Numbered from the stretch's first letter, positions 53,566 through 63,680 are shown. The stretch: DNA of 64,000 nucleotides from CAZUNB01 sp044227985 (GCA_044227985.1 JBGAVT010000003.1:1-64000); one strand, 5' to 3'. Notes: generated from the sequence alone by a model not told the origin. A program made the numbers and translations.

Positions 53566-54062
53566 CGCTTGAAAACCACGAACTTATAAAGCGAAAAATT
53601 CCAAACCATTGCAAATCCAACTGCCAGTACTTTAGAAAAATTTGCATTAAAAATAACTGAATTTATGGTTGAGCTGGTTACATTTTCAATGAATTTGAGA
53701 GTCATTTTTGCAGGGTGAATCCATAAATCACTAAACAGGTATATGATGAAATTCTGTATGACGTAAATACCAATTGCTGTTATAAAAAAGAATAGTAGGA
53801 ACTGTTTTATTGATTTTCTACTCTGTTGGTTTGAGAAGGTAAAATAACTATTAAGCACGTAGCTTACAAGCATTGCGATCGAAACAGATATAATATTTGA
53901 CATAATCAATGGAAAAGCTACGACGAATGATAAAAAGTTGAAAATTGCGAAGTCTAATGCAGTGTTGAAAACACCAATGACTCCAAAGGTGAGTATTTGA
54001 ATCAGACTGGTTCGTTTTGATCCAGCTAAATTTTCAGTATCTACACTGGGACTAGTTACCAT
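53562..54062 (-). CDS. GtrA-family membrane protein
   Basis: 166 aa with four predicted membrane helices. ILTFGVIGVFNTALDFAIFNFL near the N-terminus is the typical GtrA start, with a charged end (FSLYKFVVFKR). GtrA proteins are thought to flip polyprenyl-linked sugars. It sits between the GT2 gene and the GT-C gene, overlapping both by 1-4 nt, which fits that role. Confidence 0.85.
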   Translation of the reverse strand: MVTSPSVDTENLAGSKRTSLIQILTFGVIGVFNTALDFAIFNFLSFVVAFPLIMSNIISVSIAMLVSYVLNSYFTFSNQQSRKSIKQFLLFFFITAIGIYVIQNFIIYLFSDLWIHPAKMTLKFIENVTSSTINSVIFNANFSKVLAVGFAMVWNFSLYKFVVFKR

Positions 54063-55087
54063 TAACCGGCCCAGTAGCCATTACTGAAAAGCATGATGTA
54101 CCAAGCAAGAAGAAATCCACTACTAGCAAAATAGACTGCCTGAGTGGTTTTATTGGATTTTTGCAAGAAAATAGCAGCCCCTATAAATAATGGAAACGCG
54201 ACAAGTACATACCGATTGAAGCTATCCCAGCTTCCACTTGCTACTGGGACAAACAATAGTGCCAGTGAGTATGCGATTAAAGAATAGCGTGCTGCTTTAT
54301 CGGGTACTGTCGTCAGCCCTTTTATGCCTATTGCTATAAAGGCAGTAAACCAAAGATAGAACGGTCGAAAGCTTGTGATTAACTCCATAAAGTAGTTGTC
54401 ACTGAGTCGGCCCCAATACTTTTGAGCTTCAATGAAATATAATGGATCACCATATTCTTTCGCAAGAAATGCCATATAGATGAACAATCCGAAGATTCCA
54501 AGAAAAGGTACAGTGTCACGTAGTTTGAACTTCAACCCTTTGTCAATTAGAACTTTTAATCCAAAATAACCAATCAGCATAACTCCCTGAACTTTTATCA
54601 AACAAGCTAAGCCGGTAAAAAAAGCAGATAGCCAATATTTGTCACGCTGATGTGCAAGTAGAGCTGCGCCGCTGATTACTAGAAACAACGATTCAGAATA
54701 AACAATTGGTAAGAAGAAGCTTGTCGGGAAACAAGCAAAAACGATAAGCAGAAAATAGATGTTAGGTTTTAGCTTTTTATCTAATAATCTTTCACTATAA
54801 GCCTTTAAGATAAACACAAAACCGATGAGTGAAAGTGCCGATACTAAAAATCCAGAGTATTTAGTTGGGATAGCTGTTAAGTTGCTTGTCCCGCGGATAA
54901 AAACTGAATAAAGTGGGAAGCGAGCTGGCTCGGCTTTCCCCTTGTATCCTTGATCGGCTATACGCTGGAATCCGTAACTATCCCATTCAAACAAGCTGGC
55001 ATAGATGTTTAACTGTCGACGGTCTGATTCCCCACCGTTAAAACCAAGGTCATGAATGTGGGAATTAGAAAAAACCATGATTCCCAT
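54062..55087 (-). CDS. GT-C mannosyltransferase-like membrane protein (PIG-V type), N-terminus frameshifted
   Basis: 341 aa as opened here, with about nine membrane helices. LFEWDSYGFQRIADQGY near residue 32 is the PIG-V/GT-C loop that carries the catalytic Asp. The protein as written lacks a full first helix. Upstream in the same frame, codons back to 55203 continue coding (WIKKCRDKFAELARQEH, then a helix AVILILSTTSFILLT). A proper ATG at 55206-55208, just after a TATTAT box, is out of frame by one base in a run of four G. Removing one G gives a complete protein starting MGIINALAW. An ATT start is another option. The role is probably transfer of a lipid-linked sugar outside the membrane. Confidence 0.8.
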   Translation of the reverse strand: MGIMVFSNSHIHDLGFNGGESDRRQLNIYASLFEWDSYGFQRIADQGYKGKAEPARFPLYSVFIRGTSNLTAIPTKYSGFLVSALSLIGFVFILKAYSERLLDKKLKPNIYFLLIVFACFPTSFFLPIVYSESLFLVISGAALLAHQRDKYWLSAFFTGLACLIKVQGVMLIGYFGLKVLIDKGLKFKLRDTVPFLGIFGLFIYMAFLAKEYGDPLYFIEAQKYWGRLSDNYFMELITSFRPFYLWFTAFIAIGIKGLTTVPDKAARYSLIAYSLALLFVPVASGSWDSFNRYVLVAFPLFIGAAIFLQKSNKTTQAVYFASSGFLLAWYIMLFSNGYWAG

Positions 55088-55289
55088 AGTTAAGAGAATA
55101 AAACTAGTCGTGGATAAAATTAGAATAACAGCATGTTCCTGTCTGGCTAATTCTGCAAATTTATCACGGCACTTCTTGATCCAAGCTAATGCGTTAATAA
55201 TTCCCCATTTCTACATAATATCTGACAAAATTATAGCATATACCTTTCACAAATTAGCGTATTTGGCTGTGCATTGATGTATCATCGAA

Positions 55290-55961
55290 GTGATGAATTA
55301 CACTGATTTTGAAGATAGTTGGCGCGATCAACTTAAAGACTTTCTGGCTACGCCCTATTGGAAGAAATTTATTGAAAATATACATGAAGAATATCAAACT
55401 TCTACAGTTTTTCCAGAAATAGACAACATCTTTAACGCATTTAAGCTCACTCCATTTGATCAAGTAAAAGTAGTGATTCTTGGTCAAGATCCATACCACG
55501 GCCCTAATCAAGCGATGGGTCTAAGCTTCTCTGTGCCGGATGAAGTGAAGTTGCCACCGAGTTTACAAAATATTAAGAAGGAAATTGAATCGGATCTTGG
55601 AGTAAAATCGAAAATTAAAAATGGCGATTTAACGCCGTGGGCAAAACAAGGAGTACTGCTTCTTAACTCGGTATTGACAGTTCGATCTAACGAACCAGCT
55701 TCGCACCGAGATATAGGATGGCAAGAGTTTACTGATTTCGTTATAACCCAATTATCCGAAAAAAAAGAAAATGCAGTTTTCATCCTCTGGGGTTCGTTTG
55801 CGAGAAGTAAAAAAAAGCTGATTGACCAATCTAAACATTTAGTTATTGAGAGCTCACACCCTTCCCCTCTCTCAGCCTATCGAGGCTTTTTTTGCACTAA
55901 GCCATTCTCACAATCTAGTAGTTATTTATCTCAGCATGATCAAAAACCAATAGTTTGGTGA
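55290..55961 (+). CDS. ung: Uracil-DNA glycosylase
   Basis: 223 aa family 1 enzyme that removes uracil from DNA. Marks: VVILGQDPYHGPNQAMGLSF with the catalytic Asp near residue 65, and SSHPSPLSAYRGFF with the catalytic His near 190. A TATCAT box lies 7 nt before the ATG, consistent with a leaderless mRNA. It is divergent from the GT-C gene. Confidence 0.97.
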   Translation: MMNYTDFEDSWRDQLKDFLATPYWKKFIENIHEEYQTSTVFPEIDNIFNAFKLTPFDQVKVVILGQDPYHGPNQAMGLSFSVPDEVKLPPSLQNIKKEIESDLGVKSKIKNGDLTPWAKQGVLLLNSVLTVRSNEPASHRDIGWQEFTDFVITQLSEKKENAVFILWGSFARSKKKLIDQSKHLVIESSHPSPLSAYRGFFCTKPFSQSSSYLSQHDQKPIVW

Positions 55962-55992
55962 ATGTAATTTTTATCACATAAAGAAACAATAC

Positions 55993-56021
55993 TTGCGAAG
56001 ATGTATTATAAGATATACAAT
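55993..56021 (+). promoter_or_regulatory. Promoter of the gene at 56052
   Basis: TTGCGA at 55993-55998, exact 17-nt spacer, TACAAT at 56016-56021. Preceded by ATAC, a weaker form of the ATGCTTG extension. Confidence 0.6.
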
Positions 56022-56051
56022 TAGTTTTTATTAAAAAGAAGAAAGTAATGA

Positions 56052-56714
56052 ATGAGTGGACTAGAAACACCTGAACTTAGCGAACTCATGGTCTATGCAA
56101 ATCTTGGAGTACAACTAGTAGAGTTAAACCATGTTCATCCCTCTCAACTTTTATCTGAGGCGGCAGTTGAGGTCGGTTTTGGTCGTATTATCGTTCAAGA
56201 AGATAAAGAATCTGAGATACCAACAAAACCGGTGATAGCTGTATTCCGAAAAGATTTATTTGGTACTGCAGTTGGTGGAAGTGATGACATTTCGCACCTC
56301 ATGGGTCAGTTTGTTAGTAAATTTGCAGGAGGTGACACTGTTTTTCCTAATGAGGGAACTAAACCTAATGATGCGAAGGCCGAAGAGATTGGGGTAGACG
56401 GTGTAGTTACAGTTCTTGGAGGTGTGGAATGGCCAACATTTCGAGGCTCACATATGAAAAAAACAATTGGATTCGGATTTAGCAGTGGTCTAGAACGAAA
56501 TTCCATCAGTGCTATGGGGGCACTACTGCGTTTAGCAAGGCTGGTCCGTACACCTACAGAAATTTCGTTAGATTCAGATAATAATGAGAATCGTATTCGT
56601 TGGTCGGGTGAAGTAATTGAAGCCAGTTTTCCTCCGAATACACCACGGGCAAGATTTGGTTTGGTGAGATCATTAGGAGTTATAGCTGGGATAAATGCAA
56701 GTGCTAATAGATAA
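56052..56714 (+). CDS. Orphan protein, 220 aa, function unknown
   Basis: Not recognised. It is a soluble mixed alpha/beta protein with several Gly-rich turns (TAVGGSDDIS, TVLGGVEWPTFRGSH, IGFGFSSGLERN) and a conserved-looking helix AMGALLRLARLVR. These look enzyme-like but match no motif I know. It lies between ung and the convergent clpB. AAGAAGAAAG precedes the ATG. It belongs to the set of single orphan genes between core genes. Confidence 0.65.
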   Translation: MSGLETPELSELMVYANLGVQLVELNHVHPSQLLSEAAVEVGFGRIIVQEDKESEIPTKPVIAVFRKDLFGTAVGGSDDISHLMGQFVSKFAGGDTVFPNEGTKPNDAKAEEIGVDGVVTVLGGVEWPTFRGSHMKKTIGFGFSSGLERNSISAMGALLRLARLVRTPTEISLDSDNNENRIRWSGEVIEASFPPNTPRARFGLVRSLGVIAGINASANR

Positions 56715-56734
56715 TTAAATCAGCAAGCAATAGT

Positions 56735-59293
56735 CTAAAAAACTACTTGGTTGTTTTCTGACTTGGCAGTTATTGTATCCCCGTCAGTGATTTTATTATC
56801 GATGATTTCGAGAGCAAGTGGATCGAGAATTTTGGTTTGAATCAATCGCTTGAGCGGTCGGGCGCCAAAGCTTGGGTCATAGCCCTGCTCTGCTAACATG
56901 GTTTTAACATCATCTGAAAAATTGATTGTAATGTCTTTACTGTCTTTAATCTGGGCAGCAAATTCACGCAAGCGAATGTCGACAATATCACCCATTCGTT
57001 TTTGATCAAGTCGATTAAAGACGACTATATCATCGATTCGGTTGAGAAATTCGGGTCGGAATTCTTTGCGCAACATTTGCTGAATCGTATCCTCCAAAGC
57101 TTCGTCCTCTTCTGGTTTTGCTTCGAGAATCTCGTGAGAGCCGATATTACTAGTCATAACAATAATAGTATTGGTGAAGTTTACGGTTCTTCCCTGTCCG
57201 TCAGTCATGCGACCATCATCGAGAACTTGTAACAAGATATTAAAGACATCACGGTGGGCTTTTTCTATCTCATCAAACAAGATAACTGTGTAGGGTCGTC
57301 GTCGGACGGCTTCGGTCAGCTGACCACCCGCTTCGTAACCGACGTAGCCTGGAGGCGAACCGATTAGACGGGCAACGGCATGCTGTTCCATGTATTCGCT
57401 CATATCAATCCGAACCATGGCGTGTTCGTCATCAAACAGCTGCTCAGCCAATGCCTTCGTTAATTCAGTCTTACCAACACCAGTTGGTCCGAGAAAAAGA
57501 AAGCTTCCAATCGGTTTTTGCTGATCACTAATCCCTGCACGACTACGTCGAATCGCGTTGGCGACAGCAGTGACTGCTTTGTCCTGACCAATAACTCGTT
57601 TTTCTAGCTCACCTTCGAGGTGGCTAAGTTTGTTGGATTCACTTTCCAAGAGGCGGGAAACTGGAATTCCGGTCCAACGCCCAACAACACTCGCAATATC
57701 TTCGCTGGTTACTTCTTCACGTAATAATCTCTGGTCGCTTGGAATTTTATCCAGCTCTGACTGAGTCGCAGCAATTGCTTCCTTTAGCTTCGGAATCTCA
57801 CCATACTGAATTTCAGCAGCACGGTTTAAGTCATTCTCACGCTCGGCTTGCTCTTGCTCGCTTTTAAGATGGTCTATTTTTTCACTAGCTTGATTGATCT
57901 CATCAATTAGCTTTTTTTCGCGACTCCATTGCTGGTCGAGACCGCTTGAGTCTTCTTTGAGATTAGCGATTTCTTGCTCAATTTCGCTGACTCGTTCTTT
58001 AGCATTTTTATCTTTTTTGAGCGATGCTTTCTCGATTTCGAGCTGTGTAATTTTTCGCTTAACGCGGTCAAGTTCCGTCGGCATTGACTCGATTTCAATC
58101 TTAAGACTCGAGGTTGCTTCATCAATCAGGTCAACCGCTTTGTCTGGCAAGAAACGATCTGCGATGTAGCGACTGCTAAGTTTAGCGGCAGCAACTACTG
58201 CATCGTCAGTAATTTTTACACCATGGTGGACTTCGTATTTTTCTTGAAGTCCGCGAAGGATTGTAATTGTGTCATCAACTGATGGTTCGTCGACGAAGAC
58301 TGGCTGGAAGCGCCTCTCTAGGGCTGCGTCCTTTTCTATATTTTCTCGATATTCGTCAAGTGTGGTTGCACCTATCATATGTAATTTACCGCGAGCCAGA
58401 AGAGGCTTCAGCATATTGCCGGCATCCATTGCACCTTCGCTTTTGCCAGCACCGACAATCGTGTGGAGTTCATCGACGAATAAAATAATTTCACCATCAG
58501 ATTTTTCGACTTCATCAAGCACGGCTTTCAAACGTTCTTCAAATTCTCCACGGTATTTCGCACCAGCCAAAAGACTTCCCATCCCGAGCTCAATCAATCG
58601 TCGATTCTTCAAGCTATTTGGTACATCACCGGCTACAATTCGGCTAGCAAGTCCTTCGACTATGGCTGTCTTACCAACGCCCGGCTCACCGATTAAAACA
58701 GGGTTATTCTTAGTTCGGCGACTCAAAACCTGCATGACACGTCGAATCTCTTCGTCGCGGCCAATGACTGGATCGAGCTTGCCTTCTCTAGCAAGGCCAG
58801 TGAAGTCTTGACCGTATTTTTCGAGCACATTCATTTTGTTTTCGGGTGTTTGATCTTTTACGTTCTGTCCTCCGCGTACATCGTTAAGCTTAGTTTTCAA
58901 GTCATTATAGTTAAGTTCAATTGGAAGTAGTTTTTCTTTGGAGGCAGACAGCAAGATATGTTCAGTTGAGAGGTGCGTGTCCCCTAGACTTTTCATCTGT
59001 TTCTTTGCAGTTGCCAACATACGACTAAACTTGCTACTTGGACGAATGTCAGATTCAGATGAAACATCAGTCGTAGTCGGTAAAGCATCAACGGCTTCGT
59101 GGAGTTTGCCTTCAAAATCAGCCTCAGAGACTCCGCTTGCACCGACCAGTCCGCTGAATGCTGTGTCGGTCTGTGCGGCTAATTTCGAGAGTAAATGCTC
59201 CGGTTCAAGCATCGGATTGTGGCGCTCGGTTGCTGTCTCGATTGCAGCTTGAAGTGCTTCGACAAGTTTCTGCGTCATTTCATTTGGGTTCAT
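56735..59293 (-). CDS. clpB: ATP-dependent disaggregase ClpB
   Basis: 852 aa, the normal length. It rescues aggregated proteins together with DnaK. The N-domain covers about 1-145. NBD1 has [15 protein letters not shown] and [13 protein letters not shown]; the coiled-coil middle domain spans about 390-510; NBD2 has [16 protein letters not shown] and [13 protein letters not shown]. The C-terminal domain follows. Its promoter overlaps a CIRCE operator, so HrcA probably controls it; in many bacteria CIRCE controls groE or dnaK instead. AAAGGAGA precedes the ATG. Confidence 0.97.
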   Translation of the reverse strand: MNPNEMTQKLVEALQAAIETATERHNPMLEPEHLLSKLAAQTDTAFSGLVGASGVSEADFEGKLHEAVDALPTTTDVSSESDIRPSSKFSRMLATAKKQMKSLGDTHLSTEHILLSASKEKLLPIELNYNDLKTKLNDVRGGQNVKDQTPENKMNVLEKYGQDFTGLAREGKLDPVIGRDEEIRRVMQVLSRRTKNNPVLIGEPGVGKTAIVEGLASRIVAGDVPNSLKNRRLIELGMGSLLAGAKYRGEFEERLKAVLDEVEKSDGEIILFVDELHTIVGAGKSEGAMDAGNMLKPLLARGKLHMIGATTLDEYRENIEKDAALERRFQPVFVDEPSVDDTITILRGLQEKYEVHHGVKITDDAVVAAAKLSSRYIADRFLPDKAVDLIDEATSSLKIEIESMPTELDRVKRKITQLEIEKASLKKDKNAKERVSEIEQEIANLKEDSSGLDQQWSREKKLIDEINQASEKIDHLKSEQEQAERENDLNRAAEIQYGEIPKLKEAIAATQSELDKIPSDQRLLREEVTSEDIASVVGRWTGIPVSRLLESESNKLSHLEGELEKRVIGQDKAVTAVANAIRRSRAGISDQQKPIGSFLFLGPTGVGKTELTKALAEQLFDDEHAMVRIDMSEYMEQHAVARLIGSPPGYVGYEAGGQLTEAVRRRPYTVILFDEIEKAHRDVFNILLQVLDDGRMTDGQGRTVNFTNTIIVMTSNIGSHEILEAKPEEDEALEDTIQQMLRKEFRPEFLNRIDDIVVFNRLDQKRMGDIVDIRLREFAAQIKDSKDITINFSDDVKTMLAEQGYDPSFGARPLKRLIQTKILDPLALEIIDNKITDGDTITAKSENNQVVF

Positions 59294-59324
59294 AAGTTCT
59301 CCTTTTGCTAAAGATAGTACTTTG

Positions 59325-59362
59325 ATTATAGTAAACTGGCACTCTCATGTCAAGAGTGCTAA
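59325..59362 (-). promoter_or_regulatory. clpB promoter with CIRCE (HrcA) operator
   Basis: CIRCE: on the minus strand TTAGCACTC (59362-59354), 9-nt spacer, GAGTGCCAG (59344-59336); only two bases differ from the consensus right arm. The -35 box TTGACA (59353-59348) lies inside the CIRCE spacer; 17 nt further on is TATAAT (59330-59325). HrcA bound here would cover the -35 box. Confidence 0.9.
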
Positions 59363-59423
59363 TTCGTTTATGGTTGTTTCAGTTTCCTGATAGCGTATAC
59401 TAGGCTTAAGCGTAAGCAAAATC

Positions 59424-60059
59424 ATGAAACATAAAAATACATCTCTTGGATTCACTATAGTCGAGTTACTTGTGGTTATACTTGTTATCGGCATTTTAGC
59501 TGGACTCGTTTACACCGGTTATGGTCAGTATCAAAGAAAAGCAAAGAATTCATTGAAGAACGATGCTGCTAAATCGTTGACCGTTGGATTGAAAACGTAC
59601 ATAGGAAAGTACAATCAGTACCCTCTACCTGATTCAGCAGTAAGCATCATCTATGGCGTTTGCTTAGGAAAGGGCCCAGAATTACGTGATGGTAAGTGCA
59701 CAAACGCTTCGTGGAGCGAGGTTAGCAGTAACTTTAATGTAGAATTAGAAAAAGTTACTAAATTATCTAATTTTGAATATGATACTAGCCGAATTCAACT
59801 TAGTGGTGGAGAATTTTACGAAGGAATCGTTTTTGTCCAAAGAGGTGGGGCAAAAGTTAACTCAAAGAATAATAAATTCTTCCTCGAATACGCTCTTGCG
59901 GGCGACGATGCTACATGCGGTAAACAAGGTGCGGTAAAAAGAAATAATCCGAATAGCTATGAAAGCACAACTTTAGACTATAGCCTCCGTGCTAATGGCA
60001 ATACGCTCTGCGTTATTCCGTTACTTGACCCTGATAATCCTGAGTCATTATTACCATGA
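59424..60059 (+). CDS. Type IV prepilin-like protein
   Basis: 211 aa. LGFTIVELLVVILVIGILAG near residue 9 is the prepilin signal with cleavage after Gly and Glu at +5. A charged helix (YQRKAKNSLKNDAAKSL) and a head of about 150 residues with Cys pairs follow. It overlaps the next prepilin gene by 4 nt (ATGA), so both are made together. It could be a major or minor pilin; assembly genes (pilB, pilC, pilD) are not in the window. Confidence 0.9.
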   Translation: MKHKNTSLGFTIVELLVVILVIGILAGLVYTGYGQYQRKAKNSLKNDAAKSLTVGLKTYIGKYNQYPLPDSAVSIIYGVCLGKGPELRDGKCTNASWSEVSSNFNVELEKVTKLSNFEYDTSRIQLSGGEFYEGIVFVQRGGAKVNSKNNKFFLEYALAGDDATCGKQGAVKRNNPNSYESTTLDYSLRANGNTLCVIPLLDPDNPESLLP

Positions 60060-60745
60060 CGAAAAAACAAAACGGTTTCACAATTGTTGAATTGCTGATT
60101 GTGATTGTCGTGATTGGAATTTTGGCTGCTTTGACTACTATCGGTACTGGTCGATATCAACGTAACGCTCGGAATCAATCAAAGATAGTCGCCGCACAAG
60201 GCCTTTCGACCTCACTCCGTACGTATCTTGGAGAGTTTAATAAGTATCCAATGAAAAGACACACTTGCCTTGGTTATGGTGATGATTATTCTGCCGATGG
60301 CGATTATTGTATGTTTTTCAGTCTTGATGGTGGCGTAACTCAATCTGCAAATGGAAACTTCCGGGTGAGAAATGAATTCAACAAAGAACTTGCCAAAGTA
60401 ACAACCGAAGCACGACCAAAAATGAATACAGAACCAATCGGTGGTAATCTTGGTTCTGCTTATGTGCTTATGGGTGGGATCAATTTTAATTATAATGAAC
60501 CAGTCTCAGGATATACTGGCGGGACAGTGAAAGACAGTGATAACGTTGTTTATGACCATTGGTATTTTATACAATATATACTAGAGGGCAACAATGAAGA
60601 CTGCGGAGTTACGACAGTCAAGTACGAGGGTGATATAAATAATTTTACTATTTCTGATGGTAAGAATTCGTTTAGCGACGGCACTAACACTCTGTGCATA
60701 AGTGCGCTTCCAGATCCAGAGCACCCAGACTCTCCGATTAACTAG
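60056..60745 (+). CDS. Type IV prepilin-like protein
   Basis: 229 aa. The signal [20 protein letters not shown] is at residues 6-25. The stem region GRYQRNARNQSKIVAAQGLSTSLRTYL resembles that of the upstream prepilin, so the pair probably arose by duplication. The head carries several Cys, including one in TLCISALPDPEHP near the end, matching TLCVIPLLDPDNP in the upstream gene. It converges with cobO without a gap. Confidence 0.9.
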   Translation: MTKKQNGFTIVELLIVIVVIGILAALTTIGTGRYQRNARNQSKIVAAQGLSTSLRTYLGEFNKYPMKRHTCLGYGDDYSADGDYCMFFSLDGGVTQSANGNFRVRNEFNKELAKVTTEARPKMNTEPIGGNLGSAYVLMGGINFNYNEPVSGYTGGTVKDSDNVVYDHWYFIQYILEGNNEDCGVTTVKYEGDINNFTISDGKNSFSDGTNTLCISALPDPEHPDSPIN

Positions 60746-61312
60746 CTAGTAATCAATACCTTTATTTGCCATAAATTTATTATCGAAGTGATGTTTCAAC
60801 TTAGTCATATTTGTAGCAATATCAACGTCGTTCAGTAAATCTTTGGGAAAATCACGACCGGTTAGACATAAACTAGTATCAGTATTTCTATTTTTTATCA
60901 TATCTTTTACTTGCTCAGGCTTAATAAGCCCATCATGCATTGCATTGTTAATTTCATCACAGATTACCAGATCGAATTCACCACTTTGGGTGGCTTTGAT
61001 CGCAAACTCGAGTGTTTCTTGAGCGGCTTGCTTGTGTTGATTATTACTAATCCCAGCAGCACTCATTTCACCGGCATCATAAAATCCTTTGCCTCCGCGA
61101 AACATTTTCAAATTGTCTTGATAAATTGGTTCAATATCTTTGATGAACTGGTGTTCACCAACCTCCCAGTGTTTGATAAACTGCACGAAAGCTACGCGCC
61201 AGCCAGTCCCTAGCGCACGGACCAATAGGCCCAGTCCGGCGCTTGTTTTTCCTTTGCCCTCGCCTGTGTATACGATGACTACGGATGGTTTAGTTTCAAA
61301 ATCTTCAAACAT
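60746..61312 (-). CDS. cobO: Cob(I)alamin adenosyltransferase, CobO/BtuR type
   Basis: 188 aa. It makes adenosylcobalamin from cobalamin and ATP. The P-loop VYTGEGKGKTSAGLG at residues 14-28 is typical, as are FVQFIKHWEVGEH, LVICDEINNAMHDGLI and LTGRDFPKDLL. No other cobalamin gene or obvious B12-dependent enzyme is seen in the window. A B12-dependent ribonucleotide reductase elsewhere is one possible user. It converges with the prepilin genes. Confidence 0.93.
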   Translation of the reverse strand: MFEDFETKPSVVIVYTGEGKGKTSAGLGLLVRALGTGWRVAFVQFIKHWEVGEHQFIKDIEPIYQDNLKMFRGGKGFYDAGEMSAAGISNNQHKQAAQETLEFAIKATQSGEFDLVICDEINNAMHDGLIKPEQVKDMIKNRNTDTSLCLTGRDFPKDLLNDVDIATNMTKLKHHFDNKFMANKGIDY

Positions 61313-61381
61313 ATACTTATTATAACGTAGCCCGAAGACGACCGAAAGTCGCTGGAGAATAAAGTGAGTTTTTTTGTAGTG

Positions 61382-61615
61382 TTAGACTATCCAAATAAAT
61401 TCTGTATAAATTGTTAGAATATAACCGACGACTAATAACACAGCACCACCCACAGCTAACTTTTGTTCTCTTTTCATGGCTGAAAAAACATTCTCATCAA
61501 CCTTGTGCTCGTTGAGAAACCGGTGGTGAACACGTAGTGCCGCATAAGCGACCATTAAACCACCGAAAAGCTCAGTGGTGGCAGCAAGGAGGCGTAGGAG
61601 TATATGGGTATCCAT
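61382..61615 (-). CDS. Small membrane protein, 77 aa, two helices
   Basis: Not recognised. Two membrane helices: about residues 5-26 (LLRLLAATTELFGGLMVAYAAL) and 52-74 (KLAVGGAVLLVVGYILTIYTEF), joined by a charged loop. The layout resembles small integral proteins of unknown role found next to metabolic genes. It lies between cobO and tkt on the same strand and may be cotranscribed with tkt, whose stop lies about 40 nt away in the reading direction. Confidence 0.65.
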   Translation of the reverse strand: MDTHILLRLLAATTELFGGLMVAYAALRVHHRFLNEHKVDENVFSAMKREQKLAVGGAVLLVVGYILTIYTEFIWIV

Positions 61616-61658
61616 GACGGCTAAGTATAACTATCGACGATAGTGCTGTCGAGTAAAC

Positions 61659-63680
61659 TTAAAGCCAAGTTTTAAGTTTTTCAGCGAAAGCTTCAGGAGT
61701 AAAACCGAACTTTTCGTCGAGTATTGTGTATGGTGCGCTGAAACCAAAGTGATTAAGACCATGAATACGGTCGATGTCACCAACTAACCCAAGAAGATTA
61801 ACCGACAAGCCGGCAGTGATACCGGCGCGTGGAACTCTTTCTGGGAGTACTTCGTTCTGGTACTCCTCTGGTTGTTCTCGAAATTTTCCTTCACTCGGAA
61901 CACTTACGATTCGAATCATGCTATCAGGTAGCAGTTTTGCGGCGTCGAGTGCAGTACTAACTTCGCTACCATTGGCGATAACGACGAGTTCGGGTGCTTG
62001 GACTGGCTCTTGGACGATATATGCGCCTTGTTCAGCGTGCTTGGCATCCTCAAAGCGACTAATTCCTTTCATCGGCAGGTCTTTTACGTTTTGACGAGTT
62101 AAGATTAGTCCAGTTGGCGTGTCGGTATTTTCCATTGCCATTTTCCAAGCCACTGTTGTTTCAGCACTATCGGCAGGTCGAAGTGCTAGCAATCCTGGTT
62201 TGCCATCGTGATTATGTAGTTTTTCTAGGAGTCGTAACTGAGCTTCTTGTTCAATTGGCTGATGGGTCGGACCATCTTCTCCTACTCGGAAGGCATCATG
62301 TGTCCACATGAACTTGACCGGTTGTTGCATCAAAGCTGCCATCCGTAGTACTGGTTTCATATAGTCAGAAAATGCAAAGAATGTTCCACAAACTGGGATA
62401 ACGCCACCATGAAGACTCATGCCCACAGCAACTGCCGCCATAGTTAGCTCGCTAACGCCAGCTTGCATAAACTGTCCAGCGAAATTATCACGTGTAAATA
62501 TTTGTGATTTTTTTAAAAAACCATCAGTTTTGTCGCTATTAGCTAGATCTGCACTCATGACAATCATGTTTGGAATGTTATCGGCAAAAGCTGCTAAAAC
62601 ATGGCTGCTACTAGCTCGTGTAGCAATATTTTCTTTTTGGGATGATGCAATTTCTTCCCAATTAATTTCTGGCGTTTTACCGCTCAAAAAGCTGTCGAGT
62701 TCAGCTGCTTCATTCGGATTTTCTGCTCGCCATGACTTTTCACTAGCCTTTTTCTCACTAATTATCTTACGTTTTCGGTTAGTAGATTCTTCGTATAATT
62801 TCGCAACGTCTTCCGCTATTACAAAAGGATTACTTGGGTTTCCACCAAGTGCGGAAATAGTTTTATCAAAGTCTGCGCCAGCTGCACTCATTGGCTGACC
62901 GTGCATACTCACTTGTCCCTCAAATGGATCACCGTTTGCGTCGACTGCACCTTTTCCCATGATTGTTTTGCCTATAATGAGATTTGGTTTGCTTGACGTT
63001 TGTGCTTGCTCGAGTGCACCTTCAATTTGCATAAAATCATTGCCGTCAATTTCAACGACATTCCAACCCCAAGCACGGTATTTGGCTGCCGTGTCTTCAG
63101 ATGTGACGTCTTTTGTTTTGCTGGAAAGTTGAACGTCGTTACTGTCGTAAAACATGATTAGGTTTCCGAGCCCTAAATGCCCTGCAAGTCGTCCAGCTCC
63201 TTGACTAATTTCTTCTTGAATTCCGCCGTCACTTATAAATAGATAGGTTTTATGCTCGGTCCATTTACCAAAACGTTCGCGCAAAAATCGCTCAGCAATA
63301 GCTGCGCCAACACCGTATGTGTGGCCTTGGCCGAGTGGACCCGAAGTGTTCTCGATGCCGTGGGCGTGGTCGATCTCTGGATGACCAGGTGTGTGGCTAC
63401 CCCATTGTCGAAAGTTTTCTAGTTGTGATAGTTCGATCCGTCCTGATAAGGCTAAGATACTGTAAAGCATTGGAGACATGTGTCCAGCGTCGAGGAAGAA
63501 CCTGTCACGCCATGGATATTCAGCATCATCTGGGTCGTCGTTAAGGAATTTAGAGTAAAGTGTATGGATGTAGTCGGATGCGCCCATAGCCCCACCTGGG
63601 TGACCGCTTCCAGCTTTTTCAACCATCGCTCCGCTTAAGATTCTGACTGTATTTGCCGCTTTTAGATCAATTTCTGACAT
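61659..63680 (-). CDS. tkt: Transketolase
   Basis: 673 aa, full length. This thiamine diphosphate enzyme links pentose phosphates and glycolysis. The TPP motif is GDGG-like in YLFISDGGIQEEISQGAG and continues to FYDSNDVQL; the N-terminal KAGSGHPGGAMGASDY and the Pyr-domain VGEDGPTHQPIEQEAQLR are also clear. I chose ATG 63680 (MSEIDLKAAN) because AGGAGC lies 7 nt upstream; the frame extends to 63737. Single-chain transketolase is usual for central carbon metabolism in fermentative CPR bacteria. Confidence 0.96.
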   Translation of the reverse strand: MSEIDLKAANTVRILSGAMVEKAGSGHPGGAMGASDYIHTLYSKFLNDDPDDAEYPWRDRFFLDAGHMSPMLYSILALSGRIELSQLENFRQWGSHTPGHPEIDHAHGIENTSGPLGQGHTYGVGAAIAERFLRERFGKWTEHKTYLFISDGGIQEEISQGAGRLAGHLGLGNLIMFYDSNDVQLSSKTKDVTSEDTAAKYRAWGWNVVEIDGNDFMQIEGALEQAQTSSKPNLIIGKTIMGKGAVDANGDPFEGQVSMHGQPMSAAGADFDKTISALGGNPSNPFVIAEDVAKLYEESTNRKRKIISEKKASEKSWRAENPNEAAELDSFLSGKTPEINWEEIASSQKENIATRASSSHVLAAFADNIPNMIVMSADLANSDKTDGFLKKSQIFTRDNFAGQFMQAGVSELTMAAVAVGMSLHGGVIPVCGTFFAFSDYMKPVLRMAALMQQPVKFMWTHDAFRVGEDGPTHQPIEQEAQLRLLEKLHNHDGKPGLLALRPADSAETTVAWKMAMENTDTPTGLILTRQNVKDLPMKGISRFEDAKHAEQGAYIVQEPVQAPELVVIANGSEVSTALDAAKLLPDSMIRIVSVPSEGKFREQPEEYQNEVLPERVPRAGITAGLSVNLLGLVGDIDRIHGLNHFGFSAPYTILDEKFGFTPEAFAEKLKTWL

